Under the pieces are notes generated by a model, which worked only from the letters and a program-made list of their open reading frames with translations, did no database searches and was not told the origin of the DNA. Made by a program: the position numbers and the translations under genes. Shown here piece after piece: positions 12,372 to 24,035 of a stretch of 64,000 nt of DNA. The stretch spans positions 7,404,501-7,468,500 of the forward strand of contig JBBMNZ010000034.1 in the NCBI GenBank assembly GCA_037954325.1, written 5' to 3'. Every line of letters begins with the position of its first letter. Position 1 is the first letter of the stretch. The DNA is from Fistularia commersonii (lineage: Eukaryota > Chordata > Actinopteri > Syngnathiformes > Fistulariidae).

Positions 12372-12386
12372 CCACTAGGTGGCGCT
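12372..12386 (+). promoter_or_regulatory. consensus CTCF-binding site, forward orientation
   Basis: CCACTAGGTGGCGCT matches the core CTCF consensus CCASYAGRKGGCRSY at 15 of 15 positions. It lies about 80 bp past the distal DHX35 polyadenylation signal, exactly where gene-bearing DNA gives way to the desert, and its motif points into the desert. The binding itself is inferred. Confidence 0.7.
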
Positions 12387-15300
12387 GTTGTACCACAGAC
12401 TGCCCGGCCCTCAGACTGACACGAACACGCATTCGTTCATATATAACTGACAGTTGACAGTTATACCTGACACTTCCCCTTAAAGTAAGTTAAGGCCTGT
12501 GCTTTTGCCTGTTTAGCTTTGAATAGGCCTCTTTTAATATATCTACAGGCCTACAAATAAAGAAATAAAGATGAATTATGGAAACCAAGTCACATTATTA
12601 ATAGACATGAGGCAGATGCTGCATTTCACCATCCACATTCACGTTATCAATTCACTTTGTGGACCCATGAAAATATATATTGGCGAAATTACAATAGCTT
12701 TTACACTTACGCCGAGTACAGATGGGGGCTGGAGAGGGAGGGTTGGGGCTAAGTTACCGGCGAGGCTCTAGACAACATTTTGCGGGGAAGCCCTGCTTCT
12801 ACTTGCATGCTCATCTGGGACACCTTTCCAAAAGTAAGTCTCACACACAATAAATCATACTTTCATTTTTTTGTCTTCTCTCCCCCAAATACAATGTGCT
12901 AATTTAAATTACACTTGCTTTATGGAGGCATCTAATCGACTCCACGGTTAATTTTGACGCTGAACTTTGTATTACATAAAGAATTGATAACCGAATGAAA
13001 CTGGGCATCCACAGTCTGGTTTGCAGTGAGCTGCAGTACCGCCTTCGGCCACGAGGGGCAGCATCAGGAGCGTTGACGCTGGCGAATGTTGCATGCAGGT
13101 AGGACGACAATTTCTCTGCAAAATGTGTTTTAAATGACTTAATCGGTTAAAACTGGTGACATCCGGTGAAAAGTGGAAAACATCCCCCCCTTTAATCACT
13201 CCCTTATTCGAACAAGGCTTTGAATCTTGCTTTAAATACCACAGAGTAATCTTGAATTTCCCTTCTTGACATATTTCCCACTTCCAAACTCTTTATTGTT
13301 CAAATAATATTGTCACTTAAAGGTGAACTTGTTATGACCGACAGCTCTCACACACGCGTTTGAAGCCAAATCTTTGCTAATTCACTTGATCCCAAAGCAT
13401 TTTGTGAGCCTGAAAGTTTGTTTAGAGAAGACATGCCTCTTGTAAGTTGCTCAATACCCTCAATAAATCAGAACAGGAAGAGATCTGCTGCTCCTGTAGA
13501 AGAAACAAAAACTTTCTTGCGTCAGTGAAGAAATTTTGAGGAAATTCAGACTCACGTCACCTTTTGGCATTTTGGTCATTCAAACGGTTTACTCCTGGGT
13601 ATTTTAAGGCTTAATTTATCTCAGCCGCAATCAAACCATTTGGTTCAACGCATAGTTTTTTTTTTTTGCCAGATATCTGCTGATACCAGAGGCGGAGAAA
13701 TAGCTGACAAAAAGGAAACTGCTCAGAATGAATTTATGGCCATATCAATAAAGCAAAGACTAATGTTGGAAATTGGTAGCTTGCCATAAACTGATTTGCA
13801 AATGGAGGGTAACATTCATACAGGAAGATTGCTTTCCGTTACCGTGACATCCGCAAAAGTCTCCATCCCAAGGAAGTACAAGGCCGCTGTCAGCTCAGCT
13901 GGCGCGTCAGGGCCTGTCACGTTAAGGACTATTAAAAATGTTTTTTTTTTTTTTTTTGTATTTCACCGTCGATAATTGGATGTTTGTTTGTCGTCCTTCT
14001 CGTGCCGAATAGGGCCAAAGTCAAACTTTAAGGAGCCGCGTTGCACACAGCTATTCACATTGTGTAGTTTAACATTATGTTGAAATATGACTTCTTGTAA
14101 GACAGCACTATAATTTGTACATGACGGGATAGTTAGCAATATTGGAACTAATACACTTGTTGGCTTCTGCATTCACGTTACATGTAACCTCTGTCGTATT
14201 CCTGCGGAGCCGCTCATGGGACCGTTTTCATCAGTTGGCATTTTTTGCCTATACTTGGTAGTCAAAGTGGAAAGTGAAGAAAGACATTTGGATTCGACGG
14301 AGTTCTGCGGCTGGAACGAAACCACAGTCGCTGCTGTTATGTGGCTCGTATCCCAACCAGAAGGCCACTAGGTGCCTTTGAGCTAGACATTTGCACTCGG
14401 CTGAACTACCACGGACTGCATTAGTGTCATGAATTTGGAAAAACTGAATAGGATTCAGCAATGATGAATTCCTTGAACTTTTATTTTCCTGCTTTATGGG
14501 GAAGACTGTCTCTCTTCTGCCATTAGAAAAGAATAATAGCTTGAGATCAGTGATGTGAATATTGAACATACACCACAGTCTTCCATTTGATGTTTACTGA
14601 TCTCCAGGCCCATTTGTCTTTCTCTTAGGAGAGGCACTTCATGTACACACACATACACACACACACACCTTGATATCACTCTGTGGTAGCTTTATACCCC
14701 TTGAAATATCCAAGCATTAAAAAAAACAGGACTAGAAATGAGATGTGAGGGTCCATGGCACCACTGAATACTTTAAAATACTGCAAAGCAAGAGTGCAGG
14801 GACAGTAGGTGACACCTTTCATCAGGCGGTATACGCGCACCTCCTATGAAATCACAATAATATGCGTGTGTGGTTTGTGCATGACATTATTCTCTGGCAA
14901 CATGCGCTTGGCAGGATGTATATGCCATGTTTTATTTTCATGTCAGCGCTGCAAATGTTGTCATATGCGCTGTGACATGGGATGAAGTCGGGGATTTAGA
15001 GTTGGGAGTGTTGAGAAAACAAGCCCCGGAAGTGTCATTAGAGCTGCTTTGACTGTCTCGCTCCAAACCTAAAAGGGAAAATAAATGTACGTAACGACCA
15101 GAACGCGGCGTATTTAATCCTCTAATGTCAGTTAATGGGACCAGTAATGTAAAACATGATCAGTGTTCCCCCTGTGTTCAAAAAATATTTTCCTTTCTTC
15201 ATTTTCTACCCAATTAAATTCAGTGATTAGACGTTAGACTGCTGTACAGTTTGCGGATCCAATTTATTTGTGATATTTAGTGCGTTCGTCCGCCTTGCTA

Positions 15301-15676
15301 ATAGTGTGTACATGTTTAAAAACCCTGCGACGGGGATGTGAGGGGTGACAAATTGAATTGATTTATGTGAAAAGAACAAATATGGAGATAGAAGTTGACA
15401 GTGATGACAGTTTTACTGCCCCAGATATACAACTATGGGTATCTGTTGCCTCTGTTAGCAGCCGCACTTCCCATTAGTGGCGTCGCAAAAATCCTTCAAT
15501 CTTTTGTCCTTGTGGTCATTCGCCTTTATGAATCACCCAAACAGCAGTGATTCAACCCCGTCCCACATGAAATTACAATTGCACGGAGATTGAAATCACA
15601 AAATGACCCACAAAGCGCTCTCCGGTTCAATGCCGTTTGCCATATGATGCAGATATGGATAAAACATTTACGCTAT
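12387..15676. other. start of gene desert, no gene seen
   Basis: Only short spurious frames occur here. The stretch holds a (CA)n tract at 14645-14669, a T run at about 13940-13957, and otherwise unique DNA with no feature I can support. Confidence 0.55.
14645..14669 (+). repeat. (CA)n microsatellite
   Basis: Interrupted AC dinucleotide run. Confidence 0.85.
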
Positions 15677-15989
15677 CGGGCGCCACGGCGGCGGAGCGGT
15701 TAGCGCTTCACACCAAGAAGGTCCCTGGTTGGATTCCGACCTTTCAGTGTGGAGTCTCCACGCTCTCCGGTTTCCTCCTACAGTACAAAAAACACGCAGG
15801 AGGTTCCTCGCAGAGCCGAAATTGCCCAGACGAGTGAACGCTTGCATGTTTCTGTATGACGTGTGAATGAATGAATAAGTGAACGGTTGCACGTCCCTGT
15901 TATCGACTGGCTGCCGGTCAGAAAAGCTACATCACCCCTGCGACTGAGTGCAGGATAAGCGGTATAGATGATGAATGAATGAATGAATT
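15677..15989 (+). mobile_element. SINE copy A, near full length
   Basis: It starts with a tRNA-derived head (GGAGCGGTTAGCGCTTCA, then GGTTGGATTCCGACC resembling a B box). The body has the teleost SINE signature CTCCGGTTTCCTCCTACAGT and AAATTGCCCAGACGA. Two tandem copies of a GTGAATG..GGTTGCA unit follow, then CAGGATAAGCGGTATAGATG and a (TGAA)n tail. It resembles the abundant tRNA-derived SINEs of percomorph fish. Confidence 0.75.
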
Positions 15990-16064
15990 TATGCCATCTT
16001 AAATTTAGTGGGCGCAACCGTTACATTTAATTGAATATACTTGTATCTTTGAATATGAACAGAA

Positions 16065-16260
16065 GTGTTTCTGCGATCGATCGATCGCTTGTTACTCACT
16101 GCATCACGATGCTTCGCTAAGGACGCGGTGACGGAGCTAATGCGTCTCGGGCCTCCTTCGTCTGGACGTCCGATGGGATCGTCTTTGCACGAGGAGCCGA
16201 AGGGAGACGAGAATCGGGCGAGGGAGACGCCGAACCTCTGCGCTTTCAACTGCACTTAGT
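16065..16260. promoter_or_regulatory. orphan CpG-dense patch with 16-bp palindrome
   Basis: I count about 23 CpG dinucleotides in roughly 190 bp, far above the surrounding DNA. It begins with the perfect palindrome GCGATCGATCGATCGC (16073-16088). Short frames on both strands are a by-product of the composition. No known gene starts here, so it could be an orphan CpG island, a young insertion, or chance. Confidence 0.4.
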
Positions 16261-17084
16261 CTTCCATTAGTGTTGTGTAATCACAAATGATGACAGCGGA
16301 GGTAACGGCCATTAGTCACGTCTGTGACTTGGACGAGTCATATACATGTGACAACTATTAGAAAAACAAACAGTTAAACATTCTTTAAATGTTTAACTGT
16401 TTAAAAGACACTGATGGAAAACTAAGTCAAGTGTGAATTGTAATTACCCCGTGTTCAAAGTTTGAACATGTTTTGAAAGAAAACAGCACAGTTAATATTT
16501 CTCCCTGCTGTGAACCAGCAGTTGGAAGTGTTTGCGCCTTGTTTTTGGAAGGATGTTTTCGAACCGCCGTGTTATTTATCAAACAAGCTGCAGCGACATT
16601 GTATTAGGAGCGGGCAAAATGATAGTTAGTTCGAAGCCATTCAGGCTGGTATGTTATGGTCGTCATGCAAACCGCATAACTAAAAGATGATTCTTTTTGA
16701 GCCTCGTAGAAAAGTCCACAATCACAATGACTTTAAAATGACGTCTTTATTTATTACCACCTTCTTATTTCAATGATTCAATAAATCATCAATGTAACAT
16801 CGCCGTGGACTCGCTTATATTACCATTTTCCTGTATTTATCTTTGGATGGTGAGAATTGTTGTGGAATTTATTTGCAAAATCAAACATTTTTACGCTTTT
16901 CTTCAATTCATCCTGAGCCTCGGTGAGCAGCAAACTCGACGTAGGAACAGCCGTCTTTTTAATAACCTGAGTAGTGTCGTTTACAAGTTACTGTATGCAT
17001 GGAAAAAAAGCACGGGAGACATTTTTATATTTGGGAGGGTGAATGCAATCAGTAGCGTGGGACTCGCAGGGGCCTCTCCGGGTG
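16261..17084. other. unique non-coding stretch
   Basis: AT-rich sequence with a small inverted repeat (ACAGTTAAACATTC / GTTTAACTGT) near 16370-16405. No gene or recognised repeat. Confidence 0.5.
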
Positions 17085-17535
17085 ACAAATTGAAAGTGTC
17101 TCGGTCTAGTTTATAGCCCTGATCAGGTCAAACGAAAAATATTGGAGGTCTGGGTGAGGAGACAGGCCCGCCTGGTGCAGATAAATGGACTGATCATTTC
17201 TTATTGAGAAACAATTCCTAAAAGGTAGTTTACTGTGTGACTGGGAAAGCGGCAAGTGCAGAGCAGAACACGCACCCACTGCTCCCTCCCTGACCCTTCC
17301 TCCACTGCTGGAATTAAATGGATAGAGAGAAAGCGTGTTTCTGATGGCACTCCTCTGCCAGAGAGACACTCCATTTGTTATGAAGTAGGGGTTCTGATGA
17401 AGTGTAGGGAGCTCCTCTTTCTTTTTACCCCCTTTTTTCATCCTTCCTTTCTCAGGCACTACAAGGCCGGCCTTCAGTCTGCTTCACATGAAATGGATGG
17501 AAGGAGCCGATTGAATTTTACACTCCCCTGGTCAT
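17085..17535. promoter_or_regulatory. candidate conserved non-coding element (CNE)
   Basis: Repeat-free, balanced composition, no credible frame. It contains TTATTGAGAAACAATTCC, a SOX/FOX-like pair, and GTCATGATTAATG, a homeodomain-type core. CNE status is inferred from texture only. Confidence 0.3.
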
Positions 17536-17954
17536 GATTAATGTGTTTGGTGTGGGGCTCCTTGGCAGTAAAAGTGCACTACCGCTAGCTGGTGCTCATA
17601 CTCCTCCACGGCTCCGGCGCGATACTTTCGCAGAGACGCGGCCGAGGGTCCGAGTTTGTCCCAGAAATCGGTTCTTCTTCTCGCCCGCAGCTCATTTTCC
17701 CTGTCCTCTCGTGTTAATAGACGCTCCGCTCTCGCCGTCTCGCTTGTTATTACTTTACGGTCAGTTTCTCGCCGTGCGCTGCGCCCAGTGTTCCTTGCCA
17801 GGCAAGTGCCGTAAATGTCAATTTGTCACTTAACCCATCGTTAAAGGATGAGAGGCCTGATAAAGGATGTCTGGTCATATTCACAGTTTCCTCCACAGAA
17901 GCTCGCGCTGTCGGCTCATTCAGTTTGCATGCGTGGACGTCGATAGCAGATCAC

Positions 17955-18388
17955 GCGTTACCGCCTCGCAGCAAGAAGGTCCCCGGTTGGATCCGGACAG
18001 GATATTCTGCCCCGGTTTCCTCCGGTAGTCCAAAAACATGCTGGAGGTTCTTTGGAAACCCTAACTTGCCCTGATTCCCAAATTGTAAATGAGAGAGTGA
18101 CTGGTTGTATACTTCTATTTCGTCGCCTTCTTCAAAAAACAGCCCAAGTCATTTATTCAACTCTTTCGGAAAACACAAGACCGAGCCATATGTTGAATAA
18201 GGAGTTGATTTAGGCAAAAAAAAAAAAAAAAAAAAAAAATTGTCATAAATTGACTTGGGCAGTTACTTTAAGAAGATGAAAATAAGTGTCCCGTGCTTGA
18301 CGGGTTCAGGGTGAACCTGCCTCTCGGCCAGCGGCGGCGGCACCCCTGCAACCAGAAGCGCGGGATAAGCGATATAAATTAATGAACA
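17955..18388 (+). mobile_element. SINE copy B, interrupted by a hairpin element
   Basis: The head GCAAGAAGGTCCCCGGTTGG and body GCCCCGGTTTCCTCCGGTAG match SINE copy A. The 3' part resumes at about 18285 with GGTTCAGGGTGAACCTGCCT and GCGGGATAAGCGATATAAAT. The gap between contains the 119-bp hairpin at 18142-18260. Confidence 0.7.
18142..18260. mobile_element. small terminal-inverted-repeat (hairpin) insertion in SINE B
   Basis: It begins GCCCAAGTCATTTAT and ends ATAAATTGACTTGGGC, inverted repeats of about 15 bp differing by a single-base indel. The inside holds a second pair (TTCAACTC / GAGTTGA) and a poly(A) run. The size and structure fit a tiny non-autonomous DNA element, but I cannot define a target-site duplication. 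Confidence 0.5.
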
Positions 18389-18587
18389 TGTTTTCCTTCG
18401 TCTTTCATTTCACGCAAAACATCAACAGCAGCGTTTGACGTGTCTTTTCAAGAAACGAAAATCACAAATATTTACAAAGACGAGTTTTTTTCCCCCGGGA
18501 CGTAAACCTCAAACAATAATTAGACACGGATAATTGTGTCTGCGATTCGGTAAACGAAGCCCGTATCGTGACTTCGGCCTCGGCCGA

Positions 18588-18815
18588 TCCAGATGTCCTC
18601 CAAGTATCTGGTGATAAGGGACCCATATTTAATGGCATTAATGGCAGCAAGGCTGGGAGGAACAGACTGGATTTACAGAAGTGCCTTTAGATGAGAGATC
18701 AATATTGAGGTAACTGAGTGGATGAGCCAGACTAAGCAGGAATTGGAGCAGGTTTAATTTTGCATAAATAATGTAGAGCACGAGAAGAGAAGGGGAGATA
18801 AAGGTGTTGTGGCCC
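18588..18815. promoter_or_regulatory. candidate CNE
   Basis: Unique sequence with AT-rich cores (TTTAATGGCATTAATGG, TTTTGCATAAATAATG) in an otherwise mixed-composition block, with no repeats and no credible coding frame. It resembles developmental enhancers of vertebrate gene deserts. Conservation is not tested. Confidence 0.35.
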
Positions 18816-20796
18816 AACATAACTTAGAGCTTTCTTTTTTTAATAGGGTTTCTTGACTACTTTATTAATAATTGGCAGCTTTTTTTACAATCTCAGAGTT
18901 CCACAATACATCTCCAAAGGATTTATCCAGTCGGGTATTTCAATCTCTGCCATCCCTTCATTTCCAGTTCAATTTCTTCTCATTCCAAATGCATCTATCT
19001 ATGGAGTTGTAGTTTGATAAAAGCGATTTTAGTGAGTTGTTTGTTAACCCCACATGTAGTCCATCCGCCTCCAAACAATGCTTTGGTCATCAGGAGTAAA
19101 AGTCACGATGGACTTGCAGCTTCTGTTTGGCGGTTGTCTGTTCTCTGCTCCGTCAGTGTTTGCACACACACAGATAACACTTTGCCGTTCTTTGTGTCTG
19201 GGTTGTGTGTTCGGTAATGATGGGAAAGGAAACGCAAACCTACCATTCAGCATGAAAATCCCAAGATTTCAAGTTGCGACTGCCTTGAATGTCGTCCAAG
19301 TGAACTGGTGGTCTCCCGTGCTGTTTTGCCAGCAACAGCTGCATAGCCAAAGTCGTTAAGTATAAATATATATATATATTTTTTGATCCAGACCAAACCA
19401 GTCCTATTTTTATCACCATGTCATCATGGCGACACCTTCGTGCAGCGTTTTCAAATTTGGACCAGCTGTTCACTAGTGCTCAAGAAGGGACTGATTAAAT
19501 ACTGCTGGTCTGAGGCCAAGGTCACGAAGTGCTGCACGCACAAAGCATTTTTGTCCATAGCTCAAATTTTGTCGTTAATCGATGGCATTCTACATCACAA
19601 GGTATCTATCAGGTCTTCATATACAATATGTTATGGACCTTCTTCAATACCAATGACCCTGGGAAAGATTCCAGCCCCCCCACTTGACCCCTCAGTGCAA
19701 GATAAGCCGGATAAATATGAATGATCCATCTCAAGCATAAGATACCGAACATATTATGGTTACCGACTTCGAATTGATCAATGTTTTTCCCTCATTTATT
19801 ATTATCGTTCATTCTGATCAGCTATGATCCAATCCTTTACCTTGAATGTCCCTTATAGATGGTATTATTTGTGTTGACTCCCCCGGATACGCAACTCCTG
19901 TCACTGACGTAACCAGAAGTAAACCTGAGCAGGATTCTCATGGATTGACCAGCCTGTAGTTTTGTTGTCATTTTGGTATTTCCAACATCACGCTGTATTT
20001 TTTTGGACAGCCCAGTCCAAGGTTAGCAGAGGGTTGCGGGTGAGTTCGCTAATTATTCGATGGGATACACGATCGACAACGTTAGGTTGAACTCAGCTAC
20101 TTCGGCACCCCTTTTTGCTATTTTGTGCCTTAACCAAAAATGAACCTGACGTGCTCTTGATACGGAGTGGGCGGGCGATGTTGTGCTTTCAAACAAAAAA
20201 CAGATGAAATTATTTATTCATTGGGTCAGGGTGTTTGGAGAAGCTAAAAAGGATGGAAAAAAAACCTATATGCAAGTATGTGTAATGACTGGATGTTGCA
20301 CCGCCTTACTCTTATCTGGAATCCAGACCAGAGGGTATAAAAAAAACATGCAACCCACCAAAGAGCCCTTGCTGCACCCGAATCACAGCGCAACCACATC
20401 GATGTCAACCTGACAAAAGGTTTTACTTATTTATTTAGCTTTTTCATTATTACGCTTTACCCGAGATAAAAGTACCCTTTGCAATTTATTGTGAATTAAA
20501 AAAAAAGAGAACCTTGTGCCGGGACATGCTATTGATTTCATTGTCATAGCGGCTTTACACCTTCTGTTAACTACACAAACAAATGGGGAAATAAATTAAC
20601 GTGTTTGTCTCTGCGAGCGGGAGCAAAAGTACATTCATTTAAGCAACACCTTTTTAAAAAGAGACAAAACCACAAACCGCTTTTCATTAAAAATAATAGA
20701 CAAAAAAAAAGAATTAAAATCTAAGATGAATAGAACCAAGCTGGCAACAAACAAATAACCTCAAAGACACAGCACTAAGTACATTTATGTAAGTAG
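18816..20796. other. non-coding stretch with SINE remnant
   Basis: Holds the SINE 3' fragment at 19656-19724, a short TA run near 19367-19379 and A/T runs. No gene seen. Confidence 0.5.
19656..19724 (+). mobile_element. SINE copy C, 3' fragment only
   Basis: CCTGGGAAAGATTCCAGCCC followed by GTGCAAGATAAGCCGGATAA is the 3' module of the SINE family. The 5' half is absent. Confidence 0.6.
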
Positions 20797-21560
20797 CTAT
20801 GAACCTTGTTGGAGAAGGTTAGCCAAAAGCCCGTCTGAGTAAAAGATGTTTTCAACTGCTTCATAAAGCTTTTTATAGGAGTCAAGAGAACGCAGTGAAC
20901 TGGAGAACATTCTGTAACTCGCCAGCCAGAGGTTGAGGCACAGCCATCCCTGATCTGAAAATGAGTTTGAGGGACAGCCAGAGTTTGACGGGAGAGGAGA
21001 ACGGCAGCACTTGTCCTGAAGGATCAGCTTTCTGGATGCGTGTTTGAAATTTGCCCTGTCCATGCATGTCATAGGATTTCGGGGTTTAATATTTGCCGAA
21101 ATTTCAAGCGAAACCCGTATTTACTCCTAGAGAAAGGATGATCTAGTATAACAACGGTCTGCATTGACTGTATCTCAGTCTTAACAGAATGGGTGTCTGT
21201 GGCAGGATCGGTTAAAGATGGCTGGCTGCTCCGTCCTCCACTTAAGATGGGGCCTGAAGGAGGTTTGGAGCAGATAACTGGAGATAAAAACAATGGGAGA
21301 GTGACGAAGAGAGAGACAGCTGAATGAGGGAGAAATCAATAGGAAATCAGTGTTTGGGGAGGGCTTGTCGTTTATCAGGTGACACGGTTAAACAGTGTTA
21401 AGGCACTAAAAGTGAGAAAAATATGGGCCATCCCCATGCTGATATTGATCACAACGGGATGGGGCAGCAGAAGGCCGAAGCCACTAATAAAATAAGACAT
21501 ATCTGAGTGGGAATCAGCCCAGGATCGATGTGCATGGTGATCAAGGCCAAAAACATCTTC
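20797..21560. promoter_or_regulatory. candidate CNE cluster with GATA-GATA-SOX group
   Basis: Repeat-free block. Two AGATAA sites (21272-21277, 21282-21287) stand exactly 10 bp apart and are followed directly by AACAATGG, a SOX consensus, at 21289-21296. A TATTGATCACAA stretch lies further on. A 91-codon reverse-strand frame overlaps the left part but matches no family I know. Enhancer function is inferred. Confidence 0.35.
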
Positions 21561-22369
21561 ACTGGGCCTCAAGTTTTATTTTTTTCTGCCTCTGACCTGT
21601 GCCCCTCAGCACAACTTGGAGTAAATGCAAGATATGCTATGGACATGGTGGAGAAATTATTTTCTGGTGAGATTGCTTTGTCGTAGAGGCATGAAGGGGA
21701 TGAGACTTGAGGAACAGGAATAGGCAGTTTATTGACTTTATACCGCTTTTATTTTGTCCAATCTTATTTGTAAAGGGTTAAATTCAAAACTCATATTCTG
21801 GTCTTGAATGCACTTTTTTACATTTCAGCAGTGCAATGAAAAGCAGAGTCAACATCGGCTTATAAATTCCCAAGAAGATTTGATTATATACAATTAATTC
21901 CACAGGTTCCAATTAACACCCCCCCCCCCATCATAATTGTGTAGTGTATCTGTGTGTGTGTGTGTGTGTGTGCACGCGCCTTGGATGTGTGTGTGTGTAA
22001 CAATCTCAAGCCCCAACTGCTGCCATTATAGTGTTGCAGAAATAATCAATGTTTCCCCAAAAGGAATCAATCACTTTCAAAACTCTTTTCTGTGTTTTTA
22101 CAAATTGAGTCTAATGTACCATAAAAGTTCAATAAGCGCATATACAAACATTTGTTAGCGGTATAGAATATTTTATAATTTAATATGTTACAGTCGCCTT
22201 CCAGCAAATTTCCTCGTCAGGCTTATAAGTTATTCATTTTTTTTAATTTTTTTTTTGCAGCACGCTCCATTTTTGTAGTTCACCTTTCCTTCTGAAATTC
22301 CACTGATTTTTCCCCAAATCAGCATGACATACAGGGCTCAGAAAGCCCGGCACGAGAATAACGGCATGA
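21561..22369. other. non-coding stretch with (TG)n and poly-C
   Basis: Contains a C run at about 21919-21930 and a (TG)n tract at 21951-21998. No gene. Confidence 0.5.
21951..21998 (+). repeat. interrupted (TG)n microsatellite
   Basis: TG runs split by a CACGCGCCTTGGA interruption. Confidence 0.85.
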
Positions 22370-22625
22370 TGCTTATTCATGAAAGCAGTTGTCAATTACA
22401 ATGGAATTGTACAAGGAATGCCATTACGGCTAAGGTGTGAGCAGCATAGCCAAATGTATGTAGATTAATATTAAGCTGTGACAGCATGACGAGAGCATCT
22501 GTATTATGGGCATTTTTAGATGCCATGGTTACGCCGTGATAGAGCTATAAGACTGAGTAATTGCATTTAGGTTGTTGATATAATTCCAAAACATGGCAGC
22601 TGGCCACAAATTTGATGTGTCTCTG
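22370..22625. promoter_or_regulatory. candidate CNE, homeodomain-rich
   Basis: Unique block with TTATTCATGAAAGC, GTCAATTACAATGG, GTAGATTAATATTAAGC and GAGTAATTGCATTTAGG, giving several TAAT/ATTA and CAATTA cores in 250 bp with no stop-free frame and no repeats. The texture strongly resembles vertebrate developmental CNEs. Confidence 0.42.
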
Positions 22626-23995
22626 AAGGAATCCTGAAGAGAATCTCTGTTTGGTCTGCTTTACATAATGTTTTGGTGTCGGAATGTCAACCATCTCTCA
22701 TCTCTCTTCAAAAGTGCCACTTCCAACTTTGATTTGCATTTGTTTCTCCCGCTCCGCGACACGCGTTTCGTCCGTCTACCGCTACAAACAAGGAAATCGA
22801 GTTCCTGTTGAACGTTTAGCTGTAAACATTCATTTAGTACAGCGAGACCTATAGCAAAAGCTGTTTTTTTTTTTGTCTTGTTCCTGTTTCTTACTTCTGC
22901 TTCGGTATTGGGTAACGGTAACCACAGTTTCCTAACTTCATGCTAGTTTCTCTCCTGTTTTTTTTTTTCCTCATTGCACAGTACATTGCACAAGAGGGAT
23001 TCGCTGGAACAGATGATAGCGTGGTTACCCAAAAACCATCCATGTTTACCGTGCAAGTGGACAGTCGTTTTTTTTTTTTTTTTGCAGCTGACTTCAGCGG
23101 CCTTGCAGGACATGCCGTTGCAGACTGTGAATAAAAGTTCAAAATTCTTGATTTTTCGGCGTTCTTAATAGGAGTCCAGACGCATCTACCCACACAAAGT
23201 GGAAAATCAAAACAAACAACATCCCCATCTGATTCCAACTAAGCTCTGGCCCAGCTTCTATAATTCTCGGAATATGTTCGTCATCCTCTTCCTTCAATCT
23301 TTCAGCGTGGGAATGATTGAACACCTTCAGCATTCACGGGAATTTGATGGGATTTCCTGCATTGAATAAAAATGAAAAATGGCCGGAGAGGTGACACAGG
23401 ATAGCGCTCGCCATGACAAAATACCGGGATCATTCATAGTTGTTATTCAGATCACGGAGGTTACACGGGGCCGGTAAGGGTCTCGACCGTACGCGACGTC
23501 CTTTGGCTTTGGATAACGTGAGCCGCGGCTTCTCTTTCACCATCGCATTTTTCCGCGCCCATTACCGCAGTATGTTTAACAAGTGCCACAAGTGCGAGGC
23601 GACTGAGAAGAGAGCTGAAGTGTGACAAATAGCAGCAGATCATGCAGAAAATGTGCAATGCTTAACATCAGTTACAGCACATGGCAGAAATGGTGTGTTT
23701 GTGCAGTGTTTGCTATCCAAGGACTTCTGGTGTTGAAGTTTATTGAAAAAAAAATGGCAAAAAAAAAAAACAGGCTTGCTCTCATAGCTGGAAACTTAAA
23801 AAAAAAAAAAAACATTGCTTAATTTTCACAGTTTAAAAAAAAATATTATGTTGAGGAGAGCAGAAAAAAAGTTGCTGGGGTTTTGAGTTTCTTTTGATGT
23901 GTCCACATGACGATTATGAAATCCAATAAAACTAATTAGGAAATTAGAGCAAAGATCGATAAGGTTTGCTCTGGTGGAGCATGCTGTCCATTTAT

Positions 23996-23997
<2 letters not shown>
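22626..23997. other. non-coding stretch with A/T homopolymers
   Basis: T runs at about 22864-22874, 22960-22968 and 23068-23083, and A runs at about 23746-23820. Short frames here are composition artefacts. No gene. Confidence 0.5.

Positions 23998-24034
<37 letters not shown>
23998..24034 (+). repeat. (GT)n microsatellite, about 18 units
   Basis: Perfect GT repeat. Confidence 0.9.

Positions 24035-24035
<1 letters not shown>

Noticed and set aside
13037..13055. CTCF-like sequence GGCCACGAGGGGCAGCATC
   Set aside because: Aligned on its GGGGC core it has several mismatches to the CTCF consensus, clearly weaker than the sites at 12372 and 57830.
20797..21072. 91-codon reverse frame in unique DNA
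   Set aside because: Composition is protein-like, but no family is recognised, two overlapping frames share it, and no splice partners or promoter are seen. Kept only as part of a CNE candidate.
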